A stretch of DNA of 64,000 bases. It comes from Kofleriaceae bacterium. GTDB lineage: Bacteria > Myxococcota_A > Polyangia > Haliangiales > Haliangiaceae. The notes under the pieces were generated by a model. The model was not told the DNA's origin. It was given only the letters and a program-made list of their open reading frames with translations, and searched no databases. The stretch is from contig JAGPCO010000002.1 of NCBI GenBank assembly GCA_018058095.1, forward strand, positions 95,790-159,789, written 5' to 3'. The position numbers were made by a program, and so were the translations under genes. Within the stretch, counting starts at the first letter, position 1. Each line of letters starts with the position of its first letter. This document shows positions 1 to 7,983 of the stretch, piece after piece.

Positions 1-2
1 CT

Positions 3-884
3 CCACGCGGCGAGCAGCTGCACTACTGGCTACAGAAGAAGGCTGGAGGCCTGCGCGGGTTCGAGCGCGAGTGCGACATCAAGGTCGACGACTTCGGCCT
101 GATGGTCGGGCACCTGCGCTCGGTCGGCTGGGAGGTCGCCGGCGCCCGGCTGCTCGAGATCGGCTCGGGCTGGTATCCGACGTTCCCGGTCTGCCTGCAC
201 CTGCTCGGCGCGACCCGGGTCGAGACGTTCGACCTGACCCGGCACATGCGGCCCGAGCTGGTCGCGGCCATGGTCGAGCGCCTGCGCCGCCACCTCGCCA
301 CCCTGGCCGCGCTCGGCCAGGTCGCGCTGGCCGAGGTCGAGCGCCGCCACCGGGTGCTGGCCGCCTCGATCGCCGACGGCGCCACCATCGAGGCGGCCAG
401 CCGCGGCGGCATCGTCTATCACGCGCCGGCCGACGCCGCGCGCACCGGCCTGGCGCCGGGCGCGGTCGACGTGGTGTTCTCCAACAGCGTCCTCGAGCAC
501 GTGCCGGGCCCGGTCATCGCCGCCATCTTCGAGGAGGCGCACCGGGTGCTGTCGCCGCGCGGCGTGATGTTCCACTCGGTCAACTGCGGCGACCACTACG
601 CGTACGTCGATCGGTCGATCGATCAGCTGCACTACCTGCAGTACTCGGAGGCGCGCTGGCGGTTCTGGAACAACGCCTTCCTGTACCAGAACCGGCTCCG
701 GGCCGAGGACTTCACCCGCGCGGCCCGGGCGGCCCGGTTCACCATCGAGGTCGACACCTCGCGCCCGCACCCCGACCGCCTGCGCCAGCTGGACGCCATC
801 ACCGTCGATCGCCACTTCGCGCGCTACTCGCGCGACCAGCTGGCGATCACCAGCATCGACTTCGTGGCCCGGCCCGAGCGATGA
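3..884 (+). CDS. SAM-dependent methyltransferase, 5'-truncated by the window edge
   Basis: The reading frame is open from the first bases, so the true start lies upstream; 293 residues are visible. A class I SAM-binding motif (LLEIGSGWYP) lies about 50 residues in, and the acidic/post-motif region VFSNSVLEHVPGP near residue 160 is typical of Methyltransf_11-like enzymes. No substrate-specifying domain is visible, so the target molecule is unknown. The protein ends FVARPER, and the DNA encoding this tail is the first unit of an 84-bp tandem repeat that continues past the stop codon. A GNAT acetyltransferase follows on the same strand. The methyltransferase fold is well supported; the specific function is not assignable. 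Confidence 0.85.
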   Translation, partial: PRGEQLHYWLQKKAGGLRGFERECDIKVDDFGLMVGHLRSVGWEVAGARLLEIGSGWYPTFPVCLHLLGATRVETFDLTRHMRPELVAAMVERLRRHLATLAALGQVALAEVERRHRVLAASIADGATIEAASRGGIVYHAPADAARTGLAPGAVDVVFSNSVLEHVPGPVIAAIFEEAHRVLSPRGVMFHSVNCGDHYAYVDRSIDQLHYLQYSEARWRFWNNAFLYQNRLRAEDFTRAARAARFTIEVDTSRPHPDRLRQLDAITVDRHFARYSRDQLAITSIDFVARPER

Positions 885-1096
885 GCGCCGGCCGTGCCCC
901 GCACGGTCAGCTCGCGCCCGCGTCGCGGGCGCATCGCCTTCGCCTTCGTGGCCCGGCCCGAGCGATGAGCGCCGGCCGTGCCCCGCACGGTCAGCTCGCG
1001 CCCGCGTCGCGGGCGCATCGCCTTCGCCTTCGTGGCCCGGCCCGAGCGATGGGCGCGGGCCGCGCCCCGCAGCTCGCGCCCGCGTCGCGGGCGAGC
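861..1096 (+). repeat. 84-bp direct tandem repeat spanning the methyltransferase stop codon
   Basis: Two near-identical 84-bp units begin at 861 and 945, and a third, diverged and shortened unit begins at 1029. Each begins TTCGTGGCCCGGCCCGAGCG; the first two continue with ATGAGCGCC, which contains the TGA stop. In the third unit this position reads ATGGGC, so the stop is lost. The unit is 28 codons long, so the frame is preserved from copy to copy. Confidence 0.92.
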
Positions 1097-1104
1097 GCGG
1101 GCAC

Positions 1105-1662
1105 GTGATCACCACGCCGCCGATCGTCACGCCCCGGCTCGAGCTCCACGTCGTGCGGCCGGACGAGTACCGCCGGCTGGCGGTGGATCGCGCCGATCCG
1201 CAGCTGTGGGTCGACCGCGGCTTCACCAACCCGCACCGCCACCTCGTCGACGATCCAGGGCCGCTGCGCCACCGCATCCCGCGTGTCGCGGCCGACCCCG
1301 AGGCCGCCCCGTTCTACCTGCGCCTGGCCGTGCTGCGGGCCGACCACACGATCGTCGGTAGCGCCGGGTTCCACGACCGGCCCGACCGGCGCGGCATGGT
1401 CGAGGTCGGGCTCGGCGTGGTGCCGTCACAGCGCGGCCAGGGCCTGGCCCAGGAGCTGCTGCACGGCCTGTGGGGCTGGGTCGTGACCCAGCCCGGCGTC
1501 GAGGTGCTGCGCTACACCGTCGCCGTCAGCAACGCGCCATCGCAGGCCATCATCCGCAAGCTCGGGTTCGCCTGGTGCGGTCAGCAGGTCGATCCGGTCG
1601 ACGGCACCGAGGACATCTTCGAGCTCGACGCTCGCGTGTACCGGGCTCGGCTCGGCGCCTGA
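1105..1662 (+). CDS. GNAT-family N-acetyltransferase (RimJ/RimL-like)
   Basis: This 185-residue protein opens with the TPRLELHVVRPDE strand typical of RimJ/RimL-type acetyltransferases. It carries acetyl-CoA-binding motif A around residues 93-110 (VEVGLGVVPSQRGQGLAQ) and the later N-A-x-S-x-x-I-x-x-K-L-G-F segment near residue 140 that is characteristic of the fold. The start is a GTG at 1105, directly after the degenerate third copy of the 84-bp repeat, and no clear Shine-Dalgarno sequence is visible. The substrate is unknown: RimJ-like enzymes acetylate protein N-termini, but many relatives modify small molecules. Confidence 0.85.
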   Translation: MITTPPIVTPRLELHVVRPDEYRRLAVDRADPQLWVDRGFTNPHRHLVDDPGPLRHRIPRVAADPEAAPFYLRLAVLRADHTIVGSAGFHDRPDRRGMVEVGLGVVPSQRGQGLAQELLHGLWGWVVTQPGVEVLRYTVAVSNAPSQAIIRKLGFAWCGQQVDPVDGTEDIFELDARVYRARLGA

Positions 1663-1695
1663 GCGGCCGAGGCAGGCACGGGCGGCGCGCGGCGC

Positions 1696-4209
1696 TCAGG
1701 CGCGGGGCCGGGCCTGTGCGTCGCGCGGGCGCCGGCGCAGCGCCAGCAGCGCGACCAGACCGGCCATGAGCAGCGACGAGGTCGGGGTGCTCTGGGCGCC
1801 GCAGCAGCCGGCGCGCGGGCTGCGCGGCAGCGGGCCGACCGCGCCGCCGCCCATGGTCGCGTCTCCACCCCCTGGGGGCGCGCCACCGCTGCCGGCGTCG
1901 GCGTGGCCGGCCGGGTCGTCCGGCACGGGGTCGCCGGTCCCGACCGCGAGCGCACCGCTGCCGCTGCCAGCACCGCTGCCGCTACCAGGACCGGCGCCGC
2001 TGCCGCCGCCAGCGATCGCCGGATCGGGCCGGCCGCTGGTCATCCGCGCGTCGTCGCGCACCACGCAGGCGGCGTCGAGCGTGAACACCAGGGGCTTGCC
2101 GCCGAAGCGGCCGCCGGCCTTGATGGCCAGGTCACACGCGCCGGCCTGGGCCGAGGCCACGACGTCGGACAGGCCGCCCGACTCGGGGGCGCCGACCACG
2201 ACGTAGCGCGCCGCCCGCGCCGGCACGGTGGTGCGGACGTCCTTGCCGGTCGCCTCGATCACCACCGCCGCCTCGCCGCCGCGCTCGAGCCAGACCGCAC
2301 GGAAGCCGTCGCCCGGGCGGACCTCGGCCGTGGTCGCGGCCTCGCCGCGGCCGACCGCGTCGAGGACGTGGACCGCGCCCATGGTGGGCCCCGGCACCTC
2401 GAGGCGGAGGTCGCTGACCGGGAAGCGCGCGCCGTCGCAGTTACCGCGCGTGGTCGAGCTGCCGAAGCAGTCCTTGGCGCTCGGGGTGGCGAGCTCGGCC
2501 TTGCCACCGCTGAGGGCGAGCTGGGTCAGGTGCAGGGTCGAGTTGCCGAGCGTCGAGGTGGCCCGCTTGCCCTCGAGGTTCCAGCGCTCGGCGGCGCGGA
2601 AGCGCAGGTACAGCGCGCGGTCGGCCGCGCCGGAGCGGGCCCGGTCGAGCACGACCATGCTGGCGTCGGCGCCGCCGCGCCACGGCACCAGCACGAGGTC
2701 GCGCACCGCCTCCGGGACGTCGGACGGCCGGTCCTGGAACTTGTACTGGTCGGCGTAGTTGCAGCGTCCGACGACGACGCCACCCTGGGTCTGGTGGGCC
2801 CACTCCCAGCGCGTCTTCTCGCTCCAGAAGGCCTGGCCCGGCACGTAGTCGGCCGGCAGCTGGCCCGACTTCACCGTCGGAGCGTTCGAGGTCATCGTCG
2901 ACAGCGTGCCGTACGGCGACGGGTCGACCAGCAGGTGGTCGCCGCCGCGCGACAGCACCAGGTTGCCGGCGTTGGGGTGGAAGTGGTCGATGTCGACGGT
3001 CTTGGTGCACTGCATCACCGTCCACACCGCACGGGTGTCCCAGCGCGTGCGCGCGTACAGGTTGCCGATGCCGCGGGTCAGATACCAGGTCTGCCAGCTC
3101 GCGCGCGGCACCGGCTTGGGCTCCTTGCCCAGGCCCTCGGCCAGGGCGGTGAACAGCAGCCAGTCGTTGCTGGTGAGGCGCAGGCGGTCGATCTCGGCCC
3201 GGGCCCAGGCCTGGCTGTCGTCGGGCGCGGCGCCGAGCGCGACCGCGGCCAGCATGTTGACCGGCACCGGCAGGTTGGCGCTCGGGACCTGGGTGTCACC
3301 GCCGACGAAGATGGTGTCGTCGGGCGCGCTGCCGTAGACGTGGCGGAGCAGGATGCCGGCCAGGAACTCGCGCAGGCCGGCGACCTCGACGCCCTGCTCG
3401 GTCATGGCGCGCCCGGCCAGCGCGTACGAGGCCATCGACAGCGGCGCGTACTGGAAGCCCTCGCCCCAGTCGCCGCCATCGAGCACGCCGCCGCGCAGCG
3501 CCTTGGCCATGTCGCCCTTCCACAGATCGTCGGCGACGTGGCGCCACAGCCGGGCGCTGGCGTCGCCGCCCTCTCCGCCCTGGGCGACGGCGATGAGGGT
3601 CGCGGCCAGGAGGTAGCCGGCCTGGTAGTTGGTGCCCGGGCTGCGCGCGCGGTAGCCGCTCGCCAGGTACCAGGTGGTCCACGCCGCCCAGCGCTGCCGG
3701 GCCCGGGCCCGCAGCGCCGGCGTCATCTTCGGGTGGTCGTGCAGCCAGTCGTAGGCCAGCGCGGTGTACGGCCCCATGGCGCGGATGGCGAAGCCGCTGT
3801 CGCGCCGGGCCGCCTGGTCGCCACCCTTGCCGTCGCCGACGGTCTGCAGGTCGTCGATGAGGGCGGTGAAGTACTTGAGCGAGGTGTCGGCGTAGGCCGG
3901 GCGCTCGGTCGCGGCCCAGGCGACCAGGCACGCTTGCAGGTACTGGGCCCAGTCGAGGCCCATGTACAGGTCGCGCGCGAACCGGTCGGGCGCGCTGCCG
4001 AGCTCGTCGCAGCGGGCCACCGCCTTGGCGGTCGCGCTGCCGCGGATCGCGCCGAGCTTCTTCCAGCTGGCGCGCAGCGTCGGGGTCAGGACGATGCGCG
4101 GGTGGGCGCCGCGCGGCTCGGGCTGGGCCGTGGCGGGCGTCGGCGCGGAGGCGACGGCGACCAGCGCGGCGAGCAGGGCGGCGGTGACCAGCGCAGGCGA
4201 GCGAGGCAT
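1696..4209 (-). CDS. Heparinase II/III-like secreted protein with MYXO-CTERM-type tail
   Basis: The 837-residue product starts with a signal peptide (about residues 1-28, ending ATAQ). An all-helical toroid-like region follows to about residue 390, then a beta-rich region containing DIDHFHPNAGNLVLSRGG, which resembles the heparinase II/III catalytic/beta domain. A Gly/Ser low-complexity linker begins near residue 735. The C-terminus has the MYXO-CTERM layout: a Cys pair (AGCCGAQ), a hydrophobic segment and an RRR cluster, a sorting signal established for myxobacterial surface proteins. A role in cleaving acidic polysaccharide is inferred. It is the last gene of the minus-strand run that begins near 9530, 49 bp after coaE-SDR. 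Confidence 0.8.
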   Translation of the reverse strand: MPRSPALVTAALLAALVAVASAPTPATAQPEPRGAHPRIVLTPTLRASWKKLGAIRGSATAKAVARCDELGSAPDRFARDLYMGLDWAQYLQACLVAWAATERPAYADTSLKYFTALIDDLQTVGDGKGGDQAARRDSGFAIRAMGPYTALAYDWLHDHPKMTPALRARARQRWAAWTTWYLASGYRARSPGTNYQAGYLLAATLIAVAQGGEGGDASARLWRHVADDLWKGDMAKALRGGVLDGGDWGEGFQYAPLSMASYALAGRAMTEQGVEVAGLREFLAGILLRHVYGSAPDDTIFVGGDTQVPSANLPVPVNMLAAVALGAAPDDSQAWARAEIDRLRLTSNDWLLFTALAEGLGKEPKPVPRASWQTWYLTRGIGNLYARTRWDTRAVWTVMQCTKTVDIDHFHPNAGNLVLSRGGDHLLVDPSPYGTLSTMTSNAPTVKSGQLPADYVPGQAFWSEKTRWEWAHQTQGGVVVGRCNYADQYKFQDRPSDVPEAVRDLVLVPWRGGADASMVVLDRARSGAADRALYLRFRAAERWNLEGKRATSTLGNSTLHLTQLALSGGKAELATPSAKDCFGSSTTRGNCDGARFPVSDLRLEVPGPTMGAVHVLDAVGRGEAATTAEVRPGDGFRAVWLERGGEAAVVIEATGKDVRTTVPARAARYVVVGAPESGGLSDVVASAQAGACDLAIKAGGRFGGKPLVFTLDAACVVRDDARMTSGRPDPAIAGGGSGAGPGSGSGAGSGSGALAVGTGDPVPDDPAGHADAGSGGAPPGGGDATMGGGAVGPLPRSPRAGCCGAQSTPTSSLLMAGLVALLALRRRPRDAQARPRA

Positions 4210-4258
4210 GACCGGACTCTAGCAGCCCGGCGCCGGCGCTGCCGCCGGTGGTGGCGGG

Positions 4259-6028
4259 TCAGGCCAGCGCGTCGGCGACGTCGTCGTCGCTGCCGACCGG
4301 CTCGAACCCGGGCCGGGTCCGCGCGGTGAGCACGAACCGGACCAGCGCGCCGACGTAGCGCTCGAAGCGGGGGCAGGCCAGCCCGGCCGGCGCGAGCAGC
4401 TCGTCGGCGCTGGCGGTGTCGTAGTAGACGGGCCGGTCGAACCGGTCGACGAAGGCGCGCGGCGCCCGGGCCAGCTGGGCCAGGCCGGGCGCGCGCAGCA
4501 GCACGCGGGTCAGGCCGCCGGCGCGCGAGGCCCGCGGCGGCGGCGTGCCGGCCGCCTGCGCCACCAGCTCGAACACCCGCCGCGCCGGCAGCGCCTCGGG
4601 GTCGGTCAGGTGCACGGTGCGACCACGCGCGCGCGGGTCGGCCGCCAGGCGCCGGGTCGCGTCGATCACGTAGTCGATCGGCACCAGGTTGAGCGGGGCG
4701 TCGCCGCGGCCGGGCAGGGGCAGGCGCAGGCCCGAGCTGTTGGTCGCGATCAGCACCAGCAGGTAGTACGGCCCGTCGAAGCGGTCGATCTCGCCGGTGA
4801 CGCTGTCACCGACGATGAGGCTGGGCCGGACGATGGTGATCGGGAGGCGCCCGGCGGCGCCGGCGACCAGGCGCTCGGCCTCGAACTTGGTCCGCTCCGA
4901 CGCGTTGTGGAAGGCCTGGCCGGCCACCAGCTCGTCCTCGCGCACCACCCCGCGCCGCTTGCCGGCGACCAGCGCGCTCGACCAGTGGATCATCCGCTGC
5001 AGGTGGGCGCAGTCGGCCGCCAGGTCGAGCGCGCCGCGGGTGCCACCGACGCCGAGGCGCTGCGCGCTGGCGGCGTCGAGGCCCGGGTAGTACGCCCCGG
5101 CCAGGTGGTACAGCGTGGTGATCGATCGGGTCAGCGCCAGGTACTCGCCGCTGGGCAGCCCGAGGTCCATGTCGCACACGTCGCCGGTCACCACCTCGAC
5201 CCGGGCCCCGGTCTCGGCCGCGACCTCGGCGGCGAAGCGGGCGGCGTCGTCGCCGAACTTGGCGCGCGCCAGCACCCGCACCGGCGTGGTCGGGTCGTGG
5301 CCGGCCAGCTCGCGCACCAGGCGCCGGGCGGTGAAGGCCGGGAAGCCAGTCACCAGCACACACGGCGCCGCTGCGCCGGCGCCGCGGCTCGGTCCGGCCT
5401 GGGCCGCTGCTGCCGCGATCGGCCCGAACCGCGCCTCGATCGCCGTGACCACGCGCTCGATCTCGTGCGCCAGCGCCGCCTCGTCCCCGTCGTTGTCGAT
5501 GACCCAGGTCGCGACCGCCCGCTTGTCCGCCAGCGGCAGCTGCGCCGCCAGCCGGGCGTCGGCCTCGGCCGGGCTCAGGCCGTCGCGGCTGGCCATGCGC
5601 GCCCGCTGCACCGCCGGCTCGGCGGCGACCACGACGGTGGCCGCCAGCGACGTGTGCAGCTTGTTCTCGATGAGCAGCGCCGCCTCGTAGAACACCACGC
5701 CGGCCCCGGCGGCGCCGTGGCGGGCGATCTCCTGCTGCGACAGCGCGGCGATGCGCGGGTGGGTGATCTGGCCGAGCCGGGCCCGGGCCACGGGATCGGC
5801 GAACACCCGCGCGCCGAGCGCCTTGCGATCGAGCCGGCCGTCGTCGGTCAGGATGCTGGTGCCGAAGTACGTGGTCAGCTCGGCCAGCGCCGGCTGGCCG
5901 GGCTCGACCACGCGCCGGGCCAGCTCGTCGGCGTCGACCACGGCGGCGCCGCGGGCGCGCAGGGCGCGGGCCACCGTGCTCTTGCCGGAGGCGATGCCGC
6001 CGGTCAGCCCGATGACGACGGGACTCAC
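4259..6028 (-). CDS. coaE: Dephospho-CoA kinase fused to a degenerate SDR/epimerase-like domain
   Basis: Residues 1-200 are a complete dephospho-CoA kinase: P-loop GLTGGIASGKST at 7-18, DADELARRVVEPG, and a C-terminal helix with DNDGDEAAL. This domain performs the last step of CoA synthesis. After an Ala/Gly linker (about 205-222) comes a 360-residue extended-SDR domain starting CVLVTGFPAFTARRLV. The usual TGxxGxxG nucleotide motif is altered (G-F-P-A-F-T-A), and the expected YxxxK catalytic pair reads S-E-R-T-K, so the Tyr is missing. Typical CoaE is about 200 residues. The start ATG overlaps the end of rimI. The kinase call is firm; the SDR domain may be non-catalytic. Confidence 0.9.
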   Translation of the reverse strand: MSPVVIGLTGGIASGKSTVARALRARGAAVVDADELARRVVEPGQPALAELTTYFGTSILTDDGRLDRKALGARVFADPVARARLGQITHPRIAALSQQEIARHGAAGAGVVFYEAALLIENKLHTSLAATVVVAAEPAVQRARMASRDGLSPAEADARLAAQLPLADKRAVATWVIDNDGDEAALAHEIERVVTAIEARFGPIAAAAAQAGPSRGAGAAAPCVLVTGFPAFTARRLVRELAGHDPTTPVRVLARAKFGDDAARFAAEVAAETGARVEVVTGDVCDMDLGLPSGEYLALTRSITTLYHLAGAYYPGLDAASAQRLGVGGTRGALDLAADCAHLQRMIHWSSALVAGKRRGVVREDELVAGQAFHNASERTKFEAERLVAGAAGRLPITIVRPSLIVGDSVTGEIDRFDGPYYLLVLIATNSSGLRLPLPGRGDAPLNLVPIDYVIDATRRLAADPRARGRTVHLTDPEALPARRVFELVAQAAGTPPPRASRAGGLTRVLLRAPGLAQLARAPRAFVDRFDRPVYYDTASADELLAPAGLACPRFERYVGALVRFVLTARTRPGFEPVGSDDDVADALA

Positions 6029-6507
6029 CCGGCGGTGCTACCACGATCGCCGGGCGACCACACCATCACCAGCGCGTCCTCGCCGTTGTCGCCGTAGTAG
6101 GCCGACCGCACCAGCAGGGTGCGGAAGCCGTGGGCCTGGTACAGGGCGATGGCGGCGGCGTTGCCGCGTCGGACCTCGAGCGTGACGACGCCCGGCCCGG
6201 CCGCCAGGACGTGCCGCAACAGGGCGGCGCCGACACCGGCCCGGCGATGCACCGGATCGGCGGCGATGGCCAGCAGCTGGATCTCGTCGCACACCACCCA
6301 GAAGTCGACGAAGCCGACCACCTCCCCGCCCACGCGCGCCACCGCCAGCCGGGCCCAGGCCCGGGTCAGCTCGGCCGCCAGCGCGGCCCGGCCCCACGGC
6401 CGCGGGAACGACGCGGCCTCGATGGCGGCCACGCGATCCAGGGTGGCGTCGTCGCCGGCCGTGACCGGCTCGATCACCAGCGCGGCCGGGCCGGCCGGCG
6501 CGGTCAC
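6025..6507 (-). CDS. rimI: Ribosomal-protein alanine N-acetyltransferase RimI
   Basis: This 160-residue GNAT protein has the RimI hallmarks: an early ASFPRPW segment, the acetyl-CoA motif VHRRAGVGAALLRH near residue 93, LEVRRGNAAAIALYQAHGF and the C-terminal AYYGDNGEDALVM. RimI acetylates the N-terminal alanine of ribosomal protein S18. The GTG start at 6507 lies one nucleotide after the engB stop, and the gene's end overlaps coaE by 4 bp, which implies translational coupling within one operon. Confidence 0.9.
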   Translation of the reverse strand: MTAPAGPAALVIEPVTAGDDATLDRVAAIEAASFPRPWGRAALAAELTRAWARLAVARVGGEVVGFVDFWVVCDEIQLLAIAADPVHRRAGVGAALLRHVLAAGPGVVTLEVRRGNAAAIALYQAHGFRTLLVRSAYYGDNGEDALVMVWSPGDRGSTAG

Positions 6508-6508
6508 G

Positions 6509-7120
6509 TCAGGCCTTGCCGCCCGACACGGCCGCGGCCGCGGTGGTGATGGCCCGCCACACCGCGTCGTGCCCGAGCTGGGCCTCGGTCGAGAACACGA
6601 TGGGGGCGCCGGCGGCGGGCAGGGCGGCGCGGGCGGCGCGCGCGGTCGGCTCGCGCTTGTTCTTGGCCAGCTTGTCGCTCTTGGTCAGCACCATCCGTAC
6701 CGGCAGCTGCTTGTCGGCCAGCCAGGCCACGAAGTCGCGCTCCTCGTCCTCGGGCCCGCGTCGCAGGTCGACCAGCAAGAGGATGAGGGCCAGGGTCGGC
6801 CGGTTCGACAGGTAGCTCTCGATGAGCGGCTGCCAGGCCGCGCGCAGGTCGCGCGACACCGCGGCGTAGCCGTAGCCGGGCAGGTCGACGAAGTTGACCG
6901 CGTTGCCGCGCTCGGGCACGACCCGGAACCAGTTGACCAGGCGGGTCCGGCCCGGCGTGCGCGAGGTGCGCGCCAGCGAGCCATGCCCGACCAGGGCGTT
7001 GATGAGGCTCGACTTGCCGACGTTGGAGCGGCCGACGAAGGCGATCTCCGGCAGGTCGGCGGGCGGGAAGTCGCTGGCGGCGGCGGCGGAGATGACGAAC
7101 TGGGCGTCGCGTGGGCGCAT
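6509..7120 (-). CDS. engB: Ribosome-biogenesis GTPase EngB/YsxC
   Basis: The 203-residue product carries G1 (GRSNVGKSS) near residue 30, the TPGRT segment of G2, DLPGYGYA (G3), TKSDK (G4) and the C-terminal FSTEAQLG segment in the G5 position. All are typical of EngB, which acts in large-subunit assembly. The ATG at 7120 gives the family's usual length; the frame is open further upstream, but that extension is Arg-rich and antisense to the PEGA gene. It lies 2 bp after the PEGA gene stop and 1 bp before rimI. Confidence 0.93.
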   Translation of the reverse strand: MRPRDAQFVISAAAASDFPPADLPEIAFVGRSNVGKSSLINALVGHGSLARTSRTPGRTRLVNWFRVVPERGNAVNFVDLPGYGYAAVSRDLRAAWQPLIESYLSNRPTLALILLLVDLRRGPEDEERDFVAWLADKQLPVRMVLTKSDKLAKNKREPTARAARAALPAAGAPIVFSTEAQLGHDAVWRAITTAAAAVSGGKA

Positions 7121-7122
7121 GA

Positions 7123-7983
7123 TCACTCGATGGTTCCGGTCACCGGCGCGCTGTCGTCGTCCCGGGTCACCGCGTAGATGGTGGCGCCGGTGGCTCCGGC
7201 GACGGCGGCGCCAGCGATGGCGACCACCCACCACCGCTGGTACCACGGCGGGGCGGCGCCGCGGCGGGCCAGCTCGGCCGCGACCGCCACCTCGCCATCG
7301 GGCTGGACCTGGATCGAGGCCGCGAACGGGACGAAGCCGGCCTTCTCGACCCGGACCGGGTACGTCGCCGGAGCCCGGACCAGGACCGGCGCGAGCGGGG
7401 TCGTGCCGCGGCGCTCGCCGCCGATGGAGACGATGGCGCCGCGCAGGTTGGCGGTGACGTGGATGGAGCCAAACCGCATGAAGTCGGTCGGTGGCAGGAG
7501 CCGGCCCAGGTACTGGCCGAGCCCGGCCCGGTCGGGGCTCTCGCCGGGCGGCAGCGACTCGGCGACGCGGCTGGCGACCTTGCGGTCGGCCACCCGGATG
7601 CGCTGCAGCGTGAGGATGACGTCGCCCAGCTCGCTGACCCCGACCAGGACGACGTCGGCCACCCCGAGCTTGGCGCCGATGCCGGCCAGGCAGGTCGCCT
7701 CGCCGGCGCAGGCGGCGACCGCGCCGTCGAGGTCGGCCCCGAACGTCTGCCGGGCCGCGGCCCGGGTCACCAGCCGGAGCGAGGTCAGCCCAGCCACCTC
7801 GTCGGCGGTGCGATCGGCGATGCCGGGCAGCGCCGACGAGCCGGCCCGGAACTCGAGCACCACCACGCCGCGGCGCGGGTCGTCGTCGCCGCCGGCCCGG
7901 GCCGGCCGGACCGTGGTCGACAGCAGGAGCACGATCGCCGCCGCCGCCGCCGCGCGCGGACCAGACCAGGCGGGGAGGGTCAT
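7123..7983 (-). CDS. PEGA-domain membrane protein
   Basis: The 286-residue protein has an N-terminal signal peptide (MTLPAWSGPRAAAAAAIVLL...), a central domain of about 120 residues with two Cys (ACAGEATCLAG), and a PEGA-type domain around residues 180-245 (GAIVSIGGERRGTTPLAP ... YPVRVEKAGFVPF). One transmembrane segment near the C-terminus (WWVVAIAGAAVAGATGATI) anchors it. PEGA domains are surface-associated beta modules common in myxobacterial signalling and envelope proteins; the function here is unknown. The ATG overlaps the stop of the upstream lipoprotein gene (ATGA), so the two are translationally coupled. Confidence 0.8.
   Translation of the reverse strand: MTLPAWSGPRAAAAAAIVLLLSTTVRPARAGGDDDPRRGVVVLEFRAGSSALPGIADRTADEVAGLTSLRLVTRAAARQTFGADLDGAVAACAGEATCLAGIGAKLGVADVVLVGVSELGDVILTLQRIRVADRKVASRVAESLPPGESPDRAGLGQYLGRLLPPTDFMRFGSIHVTANLRGAIVSIGGERRGTTPLAPVLVRAPATYPVRVEKAGFVPFAASIQVQPDGEVAVAAELARRGAAPPWYQRWWVVAIAGAAVAGATGATIYAVTRDDDSAPVTGTIE

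Noticed and set aside
30..1277. Minus-strand frame of 415 codons with repeated GHEGEGDAPATRARADRAGHG
   Set aside because: It is a shadow produced by the 84-bp tandem repeat opposite the methyltransferase; no real domain.
1903..4329. An 808-codon plus-strand frame opposite the heparinase-like gene
   Set aside because: Composition is Arg/Gly/Ala/His-biased without any motif, and the opposite strand has a full signal peptide-to-MYXO-CTERM protein.
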